A stretch of DNA of 64,000 bases from Methylomonas sp. LL1 (GCF_015711015.1 NZ_CP064653.1:1798001-1862000); one strand, 5' to 3'; positions 9,871 to 20,231 are shown, counted from the first letter of the stretch. The notes: a model not told the origin generated them from the sequence alone. Program-made: numbers and translations.

Positions 9871-10016
9871 ATGATTCGGTAAAAAACAACTTCCCGGCTG
9901 GACTCTAGTAGGAGGGGCTTTAGCCGCGACCGAAGGCTTGACAAGTCGCGGCTAAAGCCCCTCCCACACCTGCGATATACAAGCGTCGGAATCGGGAAGT
10001 TATTCTCTCTGGATCT
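9871..10016. repeat. MITE-like repeat, copy 3, with a different hairpin core
   Basis: The left end ATGATTCGGTAAAAAACAACTTCCCGG and the right end ATCGGGAAGTTATTCTCTCTGGATC are inverse repeats of the family type. The core differs from other copies: GGAGGGGCTTTAGCCGCGAC (9911-9930) pairs perfectly over 20 bp with 9945-9964 around a 14-base loop. It lies between gnd and the Dabb lipoprotein gene. Confidence 0.7.
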
Positions 10017-10041
10017 GGACAAAATTGCCCCAGCCCTTTTA

Positions 10042-10449
10042 TCAGTCGATAAAATCGTAAACTGTGTATCGATCCACCAACGGCCGCAACACGTCTTTAG
10101 CAATCCGGCCATACTCCGGATTTTTCAAAAAGGCTTCGAAGGCTTGCTGGCTTTCAAACACACTGGCAATCGCTACATCGTAAGACTGGTCCAGAGCAGA
10201 GCTGGCATGGCTGCGTTTGACGGCGGCCGGCGTACCGACATCGTAAGCCAGCACGCCGGGCAATTGCGACAGCGGCTTGCTTTCCGCTATGTATTGTTGC
10301 CTGAGTTTTTCGTCGCCGGGCTGCTTCAACCAGATAACCACCAGATGATGCAAACGGTGCCGAGATTCGGCCCGTTGCATCGTCGCGCAACCGGCCAGCA
10401 ATCCGGCCAAAATCACGACAGCCAGCCGGCTGCGCCAAGACATCCGCAT
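10042..10449 (-). CDS. Dabb (A/B-barrel) domain lipoprotein
   Basis: A 135-residue protein starting with a lipoprotein signal: RLAVVILAGLLAGC places the modified Cys at 21. The rest matches the stress-responsive A/B-barrel (Dabb) fold, with HHLVVIWLKQPGD, SYDVAIASVFESQQAFEAF and HP-like spacing toward the C-terminal VDRYTVYDF. The function of such lipoproteins is not established. The start at 10449 is chosen because it overlaps the stop of the upstream redoxin gene (TGATG) and follows AAGGTGG; a start 15 bases further upstream is possible. Translational coupling suggests the two proteins are made together. Confidence 0.82.
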   Translation of the reverse strand: MRMSWRSRLAVVILAGLLAGCATMQRAESRHRLHHLVVIWLKQPGDEKLRQQYIAESKPLSQLPGVLAYDVGTPAAVKRSHASSALDQSYDVAIASVFESQQAFEAFLKNPEYGRIAKDVLRPLVDRYTVYDFID

Positions 10450-11012
10450 CAACCCACCTTCCACTTGATATTACAACCTATGCTGGGAATTTGGTTGGCC
10501 GAAATTGGTTGCCTGGCCAGCAAACTATCCAAGGCATTGCGTAAATCCTCGCCGGTCACCGGCAGATCATTTTTCGGCGTCGAGCCGTCCAGCCGTCCGC
10601 GGTAGACACAGGTCAGATCGGCGTCGAACAGATAAATATCCGGCGTGCAGGCGGCTCGATAGGCCTTGGCCACCTCCTGGCTTTCATCGAACAAATAGGC
10701 GGCGAACGGATTACCCCACTCCGCCATTAATTGCCGCATCTTGTCCGGCGCATCCTCGGGATAGAGTTCGACATCGTTGGAGCTTATCGCAATGGTGGCA
10801 ATGCCCAAGGCGGCATATTGCTGGGCGATCGCAATCAACTGCTGTTTGACATGCAACACGTAAGGGCAATGATTACAGATGAACATCACGATGCTGCCCT
10901 GCTCGCCCTGTAAATCCCGCAAACTGAAATGCTTACCGCTCACGGTATCGGGTAATGTGAAATCCGGGGCTATCGTGCCTAACGGCAACATATTGGAAGA
11001 GGTGGCGGCCAT
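10449..11012 (-). CDS. Thioredoxin-family (AhpC/TSA-like) redoxin
   Basis: A 187-residue thioredoxin-fold protein. It begins LPLGTIAPDFTLPDTVSGK, as in peroxiredoxin-like proteins, and has the redox motif in MFICNHCPYVLHVK (Cys-Asn-His-Cys followed by Pro). The later CTPDIYLFDADLTCVYRG supplies the cis-Pro-like segment. Members of this family are annotated as thioredoxin-family or redoxin proteins of unproven substrate. The ATG at 11012 is preferred to a longer ORF because GAGGAGAA lies just upstream. No signal peptide is visible, so it is probably cytoplasmic. It is divergent from the large kinase gene. Confidence 0.88.
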   Translation of the reverse strand: MAATSSNMLPLGTIAPDFTLPDTVSGKHFSLRDLQGEQGSIVMFICNHCPYVLHVKQQLIAIAQQYAALGIATIAISSNDVELYPEDAPDKMRQLMAEWGNPFAAYLFDESQEVAKAYRAACTPDIYLFDADLTCVYRGRLDGSTPKNDLPVTGEDLRNALDSLLARQPISANQIPSIGCNIKWKVG

Positions 11013-11132
11013 GATTTCTCCTCGGGTAAGGTCAACAAAGTCCGGATTATAAATCAGTGTTAACGCTGGTTTTGCCGGAAAATTCGCTTTACTATGCCAG
11101 ACATAGTCGGCATCCCAAGGCGTTTTTTTCAG

Positions 11133-14100
11133 ATGATTGATATAACAACAAAAAATTTGCAATTGCTGGACGCGCCCCGCCTAGACAGCTACGTCTTAAC
11201 CGAAAAGCTGGGGGAAAGCTTGCAAGCCCAGGTGTATAAGGGTTTCCATAATCATGTCCCCGATTACCCGTTGGTGATCAAATGCCTGAAATTGCTCTCC
11301 AGCTGGGAAGATCAATCCCGCCACCTGCGCCAAAAAATCGAACGCTTGAAAGTATTACATGATCCGCGGGTCTGCACCCCACTGGCTCTGGAAAGCAGCG
11401 AAGACCATCATTTCATCGTCCAACCCTGGTTTGCCGGCCATACCCTCAATCACTGGGCTGGCCAACAACAAACCATCAAATTCGGCGATTTCTTCACCCT
11501 GGCCTGCACGCTGGCCGACACCTTGCAGGCCGTGCATGATGCCGGCATCACCCATGGCGGCATCAAGCCGCATAATATTCTGGTACAAGCGGACAGTTTG
11601 AATTTACGCCTGACCGACTTCATCACCCCGCTGGATATCCGCGATGTCAGCCATTTCATTTACGACCCGGAATTTGTCCGCAACACCCTGGCCTATACCT
11701 CGCCGGAACAGACCGGCCGCATCAACTATCGGGTGGATTTTTCCACCGATTTATATTCGCTGGGCATTGTGTTTTACGAACTGTTGACCGGCCGTTTGCC
11801 GTTTTTTTCGACCGACCCGTTGGAATTGATCCATTCGCATCTGGCCGAGGAAGCCCGCAAGGCCGACAACATCAACCCGGACATACCGCATACTCTGGCT
11901 GAAATCATCGCTAAACTGACCCTGAAACAACCTGAAAAACGCTACCAAAGCGCGTCCGGACTGTTGGCGGATTTACTGCGTTGCCAGACTGAATACGCCA
12001 AAACCGGTGGTATATCCAATTTCAGTATTTGCCAACACGATAGAACCCGGCGGGTGATCTTTATCTCCAAAATGGTGGGCCGGCAAACCGAAAGCGAATT
12101 GATCCATCAGCAATACCAGCAGGTCATGCAGGGCCGTTTCCGGTCGATTTTCATATCGGGTCTGTCCGGCATCGGTAAAACCCGCTTGATTCAGGAGCTG
12201 CAAAAACCGCTGGTCAAAAACCGCGGCTATTTCACCTCCGGCAAATTCGATCAATATCAAAAAAACATCCCATATAGCTCATTGCTTCAAGCCCTGCGCA
12301 ACCTGATCCGCACCTTTCTGACCGAGAGCGACGACCAGGTAGCGCAATGGCGCGGCAAGATCCTGGAAGCGGTGGAAAATAACGGCGGCGTAATTTGCGA
12401 CGTGGTGCCGGAACTGGAATTCATTATCGGCCCGCAACCGGAACCGATGCACTTGCCGCCGGTAGAGGCCCGCAACCGTTTCAACAATTTGTTCGGCCGC
12501 TTTCTGGCTTGCCTGGCCAGCGAAAACAATCCGCTGGTCCTGTTTATCGACGATTTGCAATGGTGCGATACCGCCACCTTCGATTTCCTGCAAAACCTGT
12601 TTACCAACCATCATGAACACCCCTATCTGTTTTTCATGGGCGCGTATCGGCACAACGAAGTCGATAGCGCCCACCCGTTAACCAAACTGATTCGATCTGT
12701 ACGGGAAAACGAGGGGCCACTGGCCGAAATCCGTCTGGAAGCACTCAGCGACAGTGATTGCCATGAAATGGTGGCCTATATTCTGGACTCGGAATTGAAC
12801 ACCACCGCCCATCTGGCCAACTTCATTGCCCACCTGACCGAAGGCAACCCGCTGTTCGTCAGCGAAAGTCTGGCTTGGCTGTATAACGAAGGTCTGCTCA
12901 GTACCGATGCCGAGCTACATTGGACCTGGGACATGAACCGCATCCGCGACACCCAGATGCCGGCCAGCGTGGTTGAGTTATTCAGCACCAAAGTGCGTAA
13001 ATTGCCGTTCAAAACCTTGCATATCCTGAACCACTGCGCCTGCATGGGTAACCGCTTCACGATAGACGATGTGGCCTTGGTGATGGACAGACGCATCGAA
13101 CAGCTATTCGAAGACCTGAAGCCGGTGCTCAGTCTAAGCCTGTTGCTGGAGAACAAATCCGATCTGCAATTCGTCCATGACCGGGTCCAAGAAGCCGTTT
13201 TGCGTCAAATTGATCCTAAAACCCGGCCTAAAATTCACTGGCGCATCGGCAATCGCTTGCTACAGCCGGTGCCTACCGGCACCAACCTGGAAAGCCTGGA
13301 TAATTTATTCACCATCACCGCCCACCTGAATCAAGGTTGTCCGAACAAATTGGACGCCGAAACCGTTTACTGGTTGGTCGACATCAACTTTCATGCCGGC
13401 AACAAGGCGCTGGATGCGCTGGCCGGCGAAGCCGCCAACGAATTTTTTCTGAAGGCGCACGATTACCTGCCGGCCGATTGCTGGGAGCAGGATTACGATC
13501 TCAGTTTCAGGATTTATCAACGCCTGGCGAAAACCAATCTGATGTGCGGACGCTACGAACATTCGGAACAGTTGTTGAACCACTTGATCGAGCACGCCAT
13601 CAGCGACCTGGATAAAGCCGAAGCCTTGGCCGAGCAAACCACCTCGCTATCTTCCTTCGGCAATTTCAACCAGGCCATCCTGACCGCCAACCGGGGCCTG
13701 GCTTATTTCGACAAATCCATTCCGGACGATCCGGAACTAGCCGAGCAACGCATGCAACATCTGATGGCTCAAATCAGCCAACAAGGCGACGTCTGGAGCA
13801 AAATCCTGCAAATGCCGTTCACCGAGGAACGTAAAAGCAAAATCGAGTTGGCCTTTTACAGCGAACTGATTCCGGATTTATATATGTGCGGCCTGGTGCC
13901 GCAACTGTATTTGTCGGCCGCGCAATCGACCCTGCACTGCCTGACCGGCGGCATGGACGAATCGGTGATTTATTCATTTTCGATCATGGGCCTGAACCTG
14001 GGCGAACAAGGCCAATTCGAGCAGGCCTTTCGTTATCAGGATCTGGCGCACGACCTATGCGCCAAATATCCCAACACCTTCGGCGCCACCCGAGGCATGA

Positions 14101-16265
14101 ACGGCATCGTCTGGTGCAATATGCACTCGCGCAGCCACCCGGCGGAAATCGTCGATTACGCCCATAAATCGATACAATGCGGCAAAAATTGCGGCGATTT
14201 GTATAACGCCGGTTTGTCCTACGGACCGTTGATGTGGAATCTGCAAGTACAGGGCAAAAACTTGCGCTGGATTGAAGAAGCCGCCGAGGAATGCCTGCAG
14301 TTTTCCCGCAAGAATCAATTGTCGTTTTCGGTCGGTCTGGCCGAAGCGGTACTGGCCGGCTGGGTGCAACCGATGAAACCCGATTACCAGCCAGTTGACA
14401 TGGACGAAACCTTAAGGAGTTGGGCCGACGACAATTACGTTTCAGCCTCCGGCAGCTATTTTGCGTTGCTCGGCTTTGCCCAATACTATCGCGGCGAATA
14501 CACCGAGGCCGCGCACTCGCTGCAAGCGGTCGAGCAGTATTTGCATGGACTGACCGATAACGTGCTGAAACGCATGTGGTATGTATTCAGGGTGCTGAAT
14601 CGCTTACGCCTGCCGGAAAAAATGACTTGGCCGGAAATCGAGGCCGAAATCAGCCCGCTAGTGGATAAACTGGAAACCTGGGCGGCGCTAGGCCCGTTGC
14701 TGAAACCCTATCTGGCCTTGATCCGGGCCGAAATCGCCTTGTGCCGCGCCGATTACCGCGAAGCGCGCAATCTGTATCTGGACGCTATCGCGCTAGCCGT
14801 TGCCCAAAACTACGGCCTGCTGACCGGCCACTTATATCAGATTCTGGCGGAATTATTAACCGCGCAACAATTGGGCGACGCGGAACTGTATTACGGCGAA
14901 GCCCGCCGCATCTACCGCCTGTGCCGCGCCGATGCCAAAAACAACCTACTGCAAGCCCACCATCAATATGTCAGCCCGGAAACCGGCGCTCGCGGCAATC
15001 GGCACGATATTTCGCATGCCACCCTGCCGAGTCTGGATATCAACTATCTGATGAAATCGGCTCTGGCTCTGTCCGCCGAAATCGACCTGCCCCGCTTGAT
15101 GCAAAAAATCATGGCGGTGGTTTTGGAAAGCTCGGCGGCCCAACACGGCTACTTACTAATCAAGCAAGGCGACGAATTGCTGATCGCCGCCGAGCAACAT
15201 GTCGGTAAAAAGCACTCAACCGCCAAACAATACTACCCGCTGGACAAGGTGCGCGGCATTTGCCGGGCGATAGTCAATTATGTGCAACGTACCCATGAAA
15301 AAGTGGTGCTGCACGATGCCTCGCGGGAAGGCGAGTTCCAGAACGCGCCGGAAGTACAATCCCTGATGTTACGCTCCGTGCTGTGTTTGCCCGTCATCAA
15401 GCAATCGGAGTTGATCGGTCTGCTGTATCTGGAAAACCGCCTGTCGGAAGGCGTATTCACCAGCGAGAAAATCAGCATGACCGAGTTATTGACCGCGCAA
15501 GCCGCGATTTCGCTGGAAAATGCCAAACTGCTGGAACAAACCCGTCTGGCCTATCTGCAATTGCAGGAAAACCAGGAACACATGCTGCAAATGGAAAAAC
15601 TGTCGGCCATCGGCACCTTGGTCGGCGGCGTGGCGCATGAAATCAACAACCCCTTGATGGGGGTGATGAATTTTGTCGAATTCGTGGCCGACCGCAGTGA
15701 AGACCCCAAAGCCAAGGAAATTCTGAATCAGGCCTTGCAGCAGATCCAGCGCATTAAAAAAATCGTATCCAATATGCTGGTATTCATGCGCACCAAATCC
15801 ACGCCGACCGGCAATTGTTCGTTGGAACTGGTACTGGAGCAAACCCTGCTGTTACTGGAAGGCGAACTGCGCAAGTCCGCCATCAGCGTGCATACCGATC
15901 TACCGGAAAACCTGCCCGCCATCGTCTGCTCGGCCGAAAGCCTGCAGCAAATTCTGGTCAATCTGTTGATCAACGCGCGGGATGCCTTGGCGGGCATCGA
16001 ACAACCGCAAATCAATATTATCGGTCATACTATAGACAAAACGTTAGAGCTCTGGATCATGGATAACGGCCCCGGCATCAGCGAGGAAATCCAAAGCCGC
16101 ATGTTCGATCCGTTTTTCACCACCAAGGCGCCGGGCAAGGGTACCGGCCTGGGATTATCGGTAACCCGCCGGCTGATCCAGGACAGCGGCGGCTCGATCA
16201 CCGTGGAAAGCAAGCCGGGAGAAGGTTGCCGGATTCGGATGAATTTCCATATTTTAGATAGCTAA
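11133..16265 (+). CDS. Giant hybrid: pseudokinase + STAND ATPase + GAF + histidine kinase
   Basis: A 1710-residue signalling protein. Residues ~15-280 resemble a Ser/Thr kinase: Lys50 in VIKCLK and Asp162 in LTDF are kept. The catalytic loop reads HGGIKPHNIL, so the essential Asp of HRD is Gly143, and the Gly-rich loop is degenerate. Residues ~310-700 form an AAA_16 ATPase with Walker A GLSGIGKT (341-350) and Walker B LVLFIDDLQWCD. A TPR-like helical region follows, then GAF (~1315-1465). The histidine kinase has His1502 in GVAHEINNP and the ATPase boxes DNGPGIS and GTGLGLSVTRR. The ATG at 11133 has AAGG upstream; 11094 is an alternative. No membrane segment is seen. The downstream response regulator is its likely partner. 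Confidence 0.9.
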   Translation: MIDITTKNLQLLDAPRLDSYVLTEKLGESLQAQVYKGFHNHVPDYPLVIKCLKLLSSWEDQSRHLRQKIERLKVLHDPRVCTPLALESSEDHHFIVQPWFAGHTLNHWAGQQQTIKFGDFFTLACTLADTLQAVHDAGITHGGIKPHNILVQADSLNLRLTDFITPLDIRDVSHFIYDPEFVRNTLAYTSPEQTGRINYRVDFSTDLYSLGIVFYELLTGRLPFFSTDPLELIHSHLAEEARKADNINPDIPHTLAEIIAKLTLKQPEKRYQSASGLLADLLRCQTEYAKTGGISNFSICQHDRTRRVIFISKMVGRQTESELIHQQYQQVMQGRFRSIFISGLSGIGKTRLIQELQKPLVKNRGYFTSGKFDQYQKNIPYSSLLQALRNLIRTFLTESDDQVAQWRGKILEAVENNGGVICDVVPELEFIIGPQPEPMHLPPVEARNRFNNLFGRFLACLASENNPLVLFIDDLQWCDTATFDFLQNLFTNHHEHPYLFFMGAYRHNEVDSAHPLTKLIRSVRENEGPLAEIRLEALSDSDCHEMVAYILDSELNTTAHLANFIAHLTEGNPLFVSESLAWLYNEGLLSTDAELHWTWDMNRIRDTQMPASVVELFSTKVRKLPFKTLHILNHCACMGNRFTIDDVALVMDRRIEQLFEDLKPVLSLSLLLENKSDLQFVHDRVQEAVLRQIDPKTRPKIHWRIGNRLLQPVPTGTNLESLDNLFTITAHLNQGCPNKLDAETVYWLVDINFHAGNKALDALAGEAANEFFLKAHDYLPADCWEQDYDLSFRIYQRLAKTNLMCGRYEHSEQLLNHLIEHAISDLDKAEALAEQTTSLSSFGNFNQAILTANRGLAYFDKSIPDDPELAEQRMQHLMAQISQQGDVWSKILQMPFTEERKSKIELAFYSELIPDLYMCGLVPQLYLSAAQSTLHCLTGGMDESVIYSFSIMGLNLGEQGQFEQAFRYQDLAHDLCAKYPNTFGATRGMNGIVWCNMHSRSHPAEIVDYAHKSIQCGKNCGDLYNAGLSYGPLMWNLQVQGKNLRWIEEAAEECLQFSRKNQLSFSVGLAEAVLAGWVQPMKPDYQPVDMDETLRSWADDNYVSASGSYFALLGFAQYYRGEYTEAAHSLQAVEQYLHGLTDNVLKRMWYVFRVLNRLRLPEKMTWPEIEAEISPLVDKLETWAALGPLLKPYLALIRAEIALCRADYREARNLYLDAIALAVAQNYGLLTGHLYQILAELLTAQQLGDAELYYGEARRIYRLCRADAKNNLLQAHHQYVSPETGARGNRHDISHATLPSLDINYLMKSALALSAEIDLPRLMQKIMAVVLESSAAQHGYLLIKQGDELLIAAEQHVGKKHSTAKQYYPLDKVRGICRAIVNYVQRTHEKVVLHDASREGEFQNAPEVQSLMLRSVLCLPVIKQSELIGLLYLENRLSEGVFTSEKISMTELLTAQAAISLENAKLLEQTRLAYLQLQENQEHMLQMEKLSAIGTLVGGVAHEINNPLMGVMNFVEFVADRSEDPKAKEILNQALQQIQRIKKIVSNMLVFMRTKSTPTGNCSLELVLEQTLLLLEGELRKSAISVHTDLPENLPAIVCSAESLQQILVNLLINARDALAGIEQPQINIIGHTIDKTLELWIMDNGPGISEEIQSRMFDPFFTTKAPGKGTGLGLSVTRRLIQDSGGSITVESKPGEGCRIRMNFHILDS

Positions 16266-16330
16266 TTTCCACGGTTCTCAGCATAATTGTTAGACCTTTC
16301 CATTCTTCAAACAAAAGTTAGAGACAAAGC

Positions 16331-17032
16331 ATGCTAAATAATATTTTGGTGATAGATGACGATCCCGCTGTTCGGGGCGCATTCAAGCTTATTTTGGAAG
16401 AAGACGGTTACGTTGTTCGCGAAGCCGAGAACGGCGAGCAGGGCATTGAAATGATTCAGGACATGCGTCCCGATTTGATATTTCTGGATCTGCGCATGCC
16501 CGGCATTGACGGCGTGGAAACCCTGCGACGCCTGAAGGCGCTGGACGAGAGCCTGAATGTCTATATCGTTACCGCGTTTGCCTCCGAGTTTATGGATCAA
16601 CTGAAAGGCGCCCATGACGAGGGCCTGCAGTTCGAACTGGCCAGCAAACCGCTATCGGCCTCGCAAATCCGCAACATCGCCCAGATCGTACATGTGTCCA
16701 AGGTCAATGAATCGCGCCGGGCCTCGCACCACAAACTGGTGCTAACCCTGTACGTGGTTTCGTTAAGCCCGGAAACCCGCCGTCTGGTCGAACAAATCAG
16801 CGCGGTATTGGCCGGCATTTACGAGCCCGGCCACTGGGTATTCGACGTGGTGGAAGTGCTAGGCATGCCGGAAAAAGCCCTGGAAAAGGAAATTTTCGCC
16901 ACGCCGATGCTGGTGCGCGACATTCCCGAACCGGTGTTGAAATTACTGGGCGATTTATCGCGGATGTCATCGGTAATGGCGGCGATTACCACCCAAACCT
17001 CCGGCACCGGCGTGCAAACCATCATTATCTAA
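16331..17032 (+). CDS. Response regulator with REC domain fused to a KaiB domain
   Basis: A 233-residue two-domain protein. Residues 1-120 are a receiver domain with the acidic pair in VIDDDP, phospho-acceptor Asp53 in FLDLRMPG, Thr81 and Lys106. Residues ~135-215 match KaiB, the fold-switching thioredoxin-like clock protein: LTLYVVSLSPETRRLVEQI, VVEVLGMPEKA, IFATPMLVRDIPEPV and LLGDLSRMSSVMAAI align with the KaiB blocks LYVAGxTPxS, VIDVLxxP, ATPTLxxxxPxPV and GDLS. It lies 65 bases after the hybrid kinase and 17 bases before the GGDEF-EAL gene, so the three probably form one operon. A phosphorylation-controlled KaiB module is inferred; no kaiC or kaiA is in the window. Confidence 0.9.
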   Translation: MLNNILVIDDDPAVRGAFKLILEEDGYVVREAENGEQGIEMIQDMRPDLIFLDLRMPGIDGVETLRRLKALDESLNVYIVTAFASEFMDQLKGAHDEGLQFELASKPLSASQIRNIAQIVHVSKVNESRRASHHKLVLTLYVVSLSPETRRLVEQISAVLAGIYEPGHWVFDVVEVLGMPEKALEKEIFATPMLVRDIPEPVLKLLGDLSRMSSVMAAITTQTSGTGVQTIII

Positions 17033-17049
17033 ATCCTAGCCAGTAACCG

Positions 17050-19464
17050 ATGTCCGATTCCCTGGAAAAACTCAACCTGATACTGGACACCATCACCGAC
17101 GGCATCCTGGTTGTGGACCTACTGGGCACGGTGCTCTACGCCAATCAAGCCGCCATCCAATTACTGGAGCGGGAAGCTATCGTCGGCCAATCCCTGGCGA
17201 TTCCGATCAACCCCAGCCCAGGCAAACCGCAGGACATTAATCTGATTCGCCACAGCGGCTTTGCCTGGGCCGAGATGCGTTCAGCCTCTTTCGAATGGGA
17301 AGGCGCGCCGGCTTATGTGATCGGCCTACACGACATCACGGCCCGGAAACAGGCCGAACTCGCGTTGCAACAAAGCGAGGCCTTGTTTCAAACCTTGGCC
17401 AGACTGGCTCCGGTCGGCATCTTCAAGACCGACCCGGCCGGCAACTGCGAATACGTCAATCAACGCTGGTCGGACATCAGCGGCATGGAAGCCGAAGCCG
17501 CCCACGGCGACGGCTGGATAGAGGCCATTCTTGTCGACGACCGGCAACGGGTATCCCAGGAATGGCAAAGCGCCATCCAAAACCAAACCGCGTTTAGCAG
17601 CCAATACCGCTTTCAACATCGCAACGGTCCGTTTCATTGGGTGATAGGCAGCGCCACGCCCGAATACGATAGCAACCGGCAATTGCTGGGATACGTCGGC
17701 ACCGTCACCGATATTACCGACATCAAACGTAACGAGGCCCATCTGCGTCAGGCCGCCGCCGTATTCGAATCCACCCGTGAAGGCGTGATGATTACCGATG
17801 CCCAGCTATGCATCCAAATGGTGAACCGGGCTTTCAGCGAAATCACCGGTTACAGCCAATTCGAGTCGTTGGGTAAAACCGCCGCGCTGCTACGCTCCGG
17901 CCGCCATCCCCAGGATTTTTACACCAGCATGTGGTCGGAGATCGCCAATACCGGCCATTGGCAGGGTGAAATCTGGAACCGGCGTAAAAACGGCGAAATA
18001 TATCCGCAATTGTTGAGTATCAGCACGGTTAAAAACCAGGCCGGCGAAGTCTGCAATTACGTCGGGGTATTCGCCGACATCACTAAACTGAAAGCCTCGG
18101 AAAAGGAGCTGGAATTTCTGGCCCATCACGATCCCTTGACTAACCTGCCCAACCGCATGCTGTTCATGTCGCGCTTGCAACACAGCATCGACCAAGCCAG
18201 CCGGCAAGTCGCCAAACTGGCGGTTTTGATGCTGGATCTGGACCGTTTCAAGGATGTTAACGACAGCTTCGGCCACTTGGCCGGCGACGACCTGCTGCAG
18301 ATGGTTGCCGAGCGTCTAACCTCGCGCTTGCGGGCATCGGATACCATTTGCCGCCAGGGAGGCGATGAGTTTGTAATCTTACTGGAAGACATGAATCAAC
18401 CGGAATCCGCCGCCCGGATTGCCAGCGAAATCATTGCCGCGCTGAACGAACCCTGGCTGCTGGCCACCGGCAACGAAGTCCGCATCGGGGTCAGTATCGG
18501 CATTGCTCTGTTTCCCGATCATGGCGCCGCCGCCGTGGAACTGATTCAACACGCCGACTCCGCCTTGTATCAAGCCAAAAACGAGGGCCGCAATTGTTTT
18601 AAATACTTCTCCGAGGAATTGACCATCGCCGCTCGCGAGCGGATCGAAATCGAGTTCCGCCTGCGCCAAGCGCTGGAAAAAGCCGAATTACGCGTATTCT
18701 TTCAACCGCAGCTGAAAATGGACAACAGCCGGATCGTTGGGGCGGAGGCTCTGATACGCTGGCAAACCGCCGGCGGCGAAATAATTCCCCCCAACCGTTT
18801 TATTCCGATAGCCGAAGAAACCGGCCTGATTAGCATCATCGGCAACTGGGTACTAAAAGAGACCTGCCGCCAAGGCAAACAATGGCTGGATGCCGGCCTG
18901 CCGCCGCTACGCTTGGCGGTCAACCTGTCACCGCAACAATTTCTGCACTGCGACATCTGCGACGTGGTCGCCAACACCTTGGCGGAAACCGGCTTTCCGG
19001 CTCATCTGCTGGAATTGGAATTGACCGAAAGCGCTTTGATGAAACGGGAAAAGGAAGCGATCGGCATTTTGAACCGCTTGAATGCACTAGGCGTTCATCT
19101 GGCTATCGACGATTTCGGCACCGGCTATTCCTCGCTGGCCTATCTGAAAGCCTTTCCGCTGGATGTATTAAAAATCGACAGGAGTTTTATCGAAGACATC
19201 CCCAAGCACCGCGACGACATGGAAATCACCGCCACCATCATTGCGATGGCCAAAACGCTCCGCATGCGAGTCATTGCCGAAGGGGTGGAAACCGCCGAAC
19301 AAATGGCCTTTCTGCAAAAACGCGGCTGCGACTTCTACCAAGGCTTTTATATCAGCCCTCCCCTAGCACCCGCCGAGTTTGAAAGTTTCCTAAACCACTA
19401 TATTCCGCCTCAAACCGAACTCAAACATTTGCCGGTCTCGTTGCTGGCCAACACGGGGTTTTAG
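17050..19464 (+). CDS. PAS-PAS-PAS-GGDEF-EAL c-di-GMP cyclase/phosphodiesterase
   Basis: An 804-residue cytoplasmic protein with no membrane segment. Three PAS domains occupy roughly residues 1-115, 115-240 and 240-365. The cyclase domain carries an intact GGDEF at 437-441, preceded by the RxxD inhibitory site in RASD. The EAL domain has EAL at 566-568 plus [31 protein letters not shown] and [11 protein letters not shown], all needed for phosphodiesterase activity. Both activities may therefore exist, with balance set by PAS input. It follows the REC-KaiB gene after 17 bases, making c-di-GMP the probable output of this locus. Confidence 0.95.
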   Translation: MSDSLEKLNLILDTITDGILVVDLLGTVLYANQAAIQLLEREAIVGQSLAIPINPSPGKPQDINLIRHSGFAWAEMRSASFEWEGAPAYVIGLHDITARKQAELALQQSEALFQTLARLAPVGIFKTDPAGNCEYVNQRWSDISGMEAEAAHGDGWIEAILVDDRQRVSQEWQSAIQNQTAFSSQYRFQHRNGPFHWVIGSATPEYDSNRQLLGYVGTVTDITDIKRNEAHLRQAAAVFESTREGVMITDAQLCIQMVNRAFSEITGYSQFESLGKTAALLRSGRHPQDFYTSMWSEIANTGHWQGEIWNRRKNGEIYPQLLSISTVKNQAGEVCNYVGVFADITKLKASEKELEFLAHHDPLTNLPNRMLFMSRLQHSIDQASRQVAKLAVLMLDLDRFKDVNDSFGHLAGDDLLQMVAERLTSRLRASDTICRQGGDEFVILLEDMNQPESAARIASEIIAALNEPWLLATGNEVRIGVSIGIALFPDHGAAAVELIQHADSALYQAKNEGRNCFKYFSEELTIAARERIEIEFRLRQALEKAELRVFFQPQLKMDNSRIVGAEALIRWQTAGGEIIPPNRFIPIAEETGLISIIGNWVLKETCRQGKQWLDAGLPPLRLAVNLSPQQFLHCDICDVVANTLAETGFPAHLLELELTESALMKREKEAIGILNRLNALGVHLAIDDFGTGYSSLAYLKAFPLDVLKIDRSFIEDIPKHRDDMEITATIIAMAKTLRMRVIAEGVETAEQMAFLQKRGCDFYQGFYISPPLAPAEFESFLNHYIPPQTELKHLPVSLLANTGF

Positions 19465-19489
19465 CGTAACGCCGGAAAAAAAGTATAAT
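19461..19489 (+). promoter_or_regulatory. Probable promoter of rpe
   Basis: A perfect TATAAT (19484-19489) lies 17 bases after a weak -35-like TTAGCG (19461-19466), overlapping the stop of the GGDEF-EAL gene. A GAGGA ribosome site precedes the rpe ATG at 19520. The -35 is poor, so strength is uncertain. Confidence 0.5.
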
Positions 19490-19519
19490 GCTCTGTTTTT
19501 AACCAACGAGGACCAGAAA

Positions 19520-20185
19520 ATGGCTGACTTAATTGCACCTTCCATTCTCTCCGCTGATTTCGCGCGCTTGGGCGAGGAAGTGGTGAATGTTTTAAATGCC
19601 GGCGCGGATATCGTGCATTTCGATGTAATGGACAACCATTTTGTACCTAACCTGACAATTGGTCCCCTGGTCTGCGAAGCTCTGCGCAAACACGGCATTA
19701 CCGCGCCGATCGACGTACATTTGATGATAGATCCGGTCGACCGCATCATTCCGGATTTCGCCAAGGCCGGTGCCACTTACATCACCTTCCACCCCGAAGC
19801 ATCCCGTCATATCGATCGCTCCTTGCAAATGATCAAGGATCTGGGCTGCAAGACCGGCCTGGTCTTCAACCCGGCCACACCGCTGCATCACCTGGACCAT
19901 GTAATGGACAAGCTGGACATGATTTTGTTGATGTCGGTTAACCCCGGTTTCGGCGGCCAATCCTTCCTGCCGTCGGCCCTGCCAAAACTGCGCGAAGTCA
20001 GAAGACGCATCGACGAAAGCGGTTTCGACATTCGCCTGGAAATCGACGGCGGCGTAAACACCGCCAATATCCGCGAAATCAAAGCCGCCGGTGCCGATAC
20101 CTTTGTTGCCGGTTCCGCTATCTTCGGCAAACCCGACTACAAAGCGGTGATAGCCGAAATGCGCGCGGAAATAGCTAAAGCCTAA
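19520..20185 (+). CDS. rpe: Ribulose-phosphate 3-epimerase
   Basis: A 221-residue TIM-barrel enzyme interconverting ribulose-5-phosphate and xylulose-5-phosphate, needed to regenerate acceptor in the RuMP and pentose-phosphate cycles. It begins [16 protein letters not shown]. Metal-binding and catalytic residues appear in [20 protein letters not shown] and LEIDGGVN, and the phosphate site in [11 protein letters not shown]. Start codon, length and ribosome site are all typical. A strong terminator follows. Confidence 0.98.
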   Translation: MADLIAPSILSADFARLGEEVVNVLNAGADIVHFDVMDNHFVPNLTIGPLVCEALRKHGITAPIDVHLMIDPVDRIIPDFAKAGATYITFHPEASRHIDRSLQMIKDLGCKTGLVFNPATPLHHLDHVMDKLDMILLMSVNPGFGGQSFLPSALPKLREVRRRIDESGFDIRLEIDGGVNTANIREIKAAGADTFVAGSAIFGKPDYKAVIAEMRAEIAKA

Positions 20186-20194
20186 TTAGCGCTA

Positions 20195-20231
20195 TACCGC
20201 TTCGGCTATACCCGCCGAAGCGGCTTTTCTT
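20195..20231 (+). terminator. Rho-independent terminator of rpe
   Basis: CCGCTTCGGC (20195-20204) pairs perfectly with GCCGAAGCGG (20212-20221) around 7 bases, followed by CTTTTCTTCC. The position 10 bases after the rpe stop fits a terminator. Confidence 0.8.
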
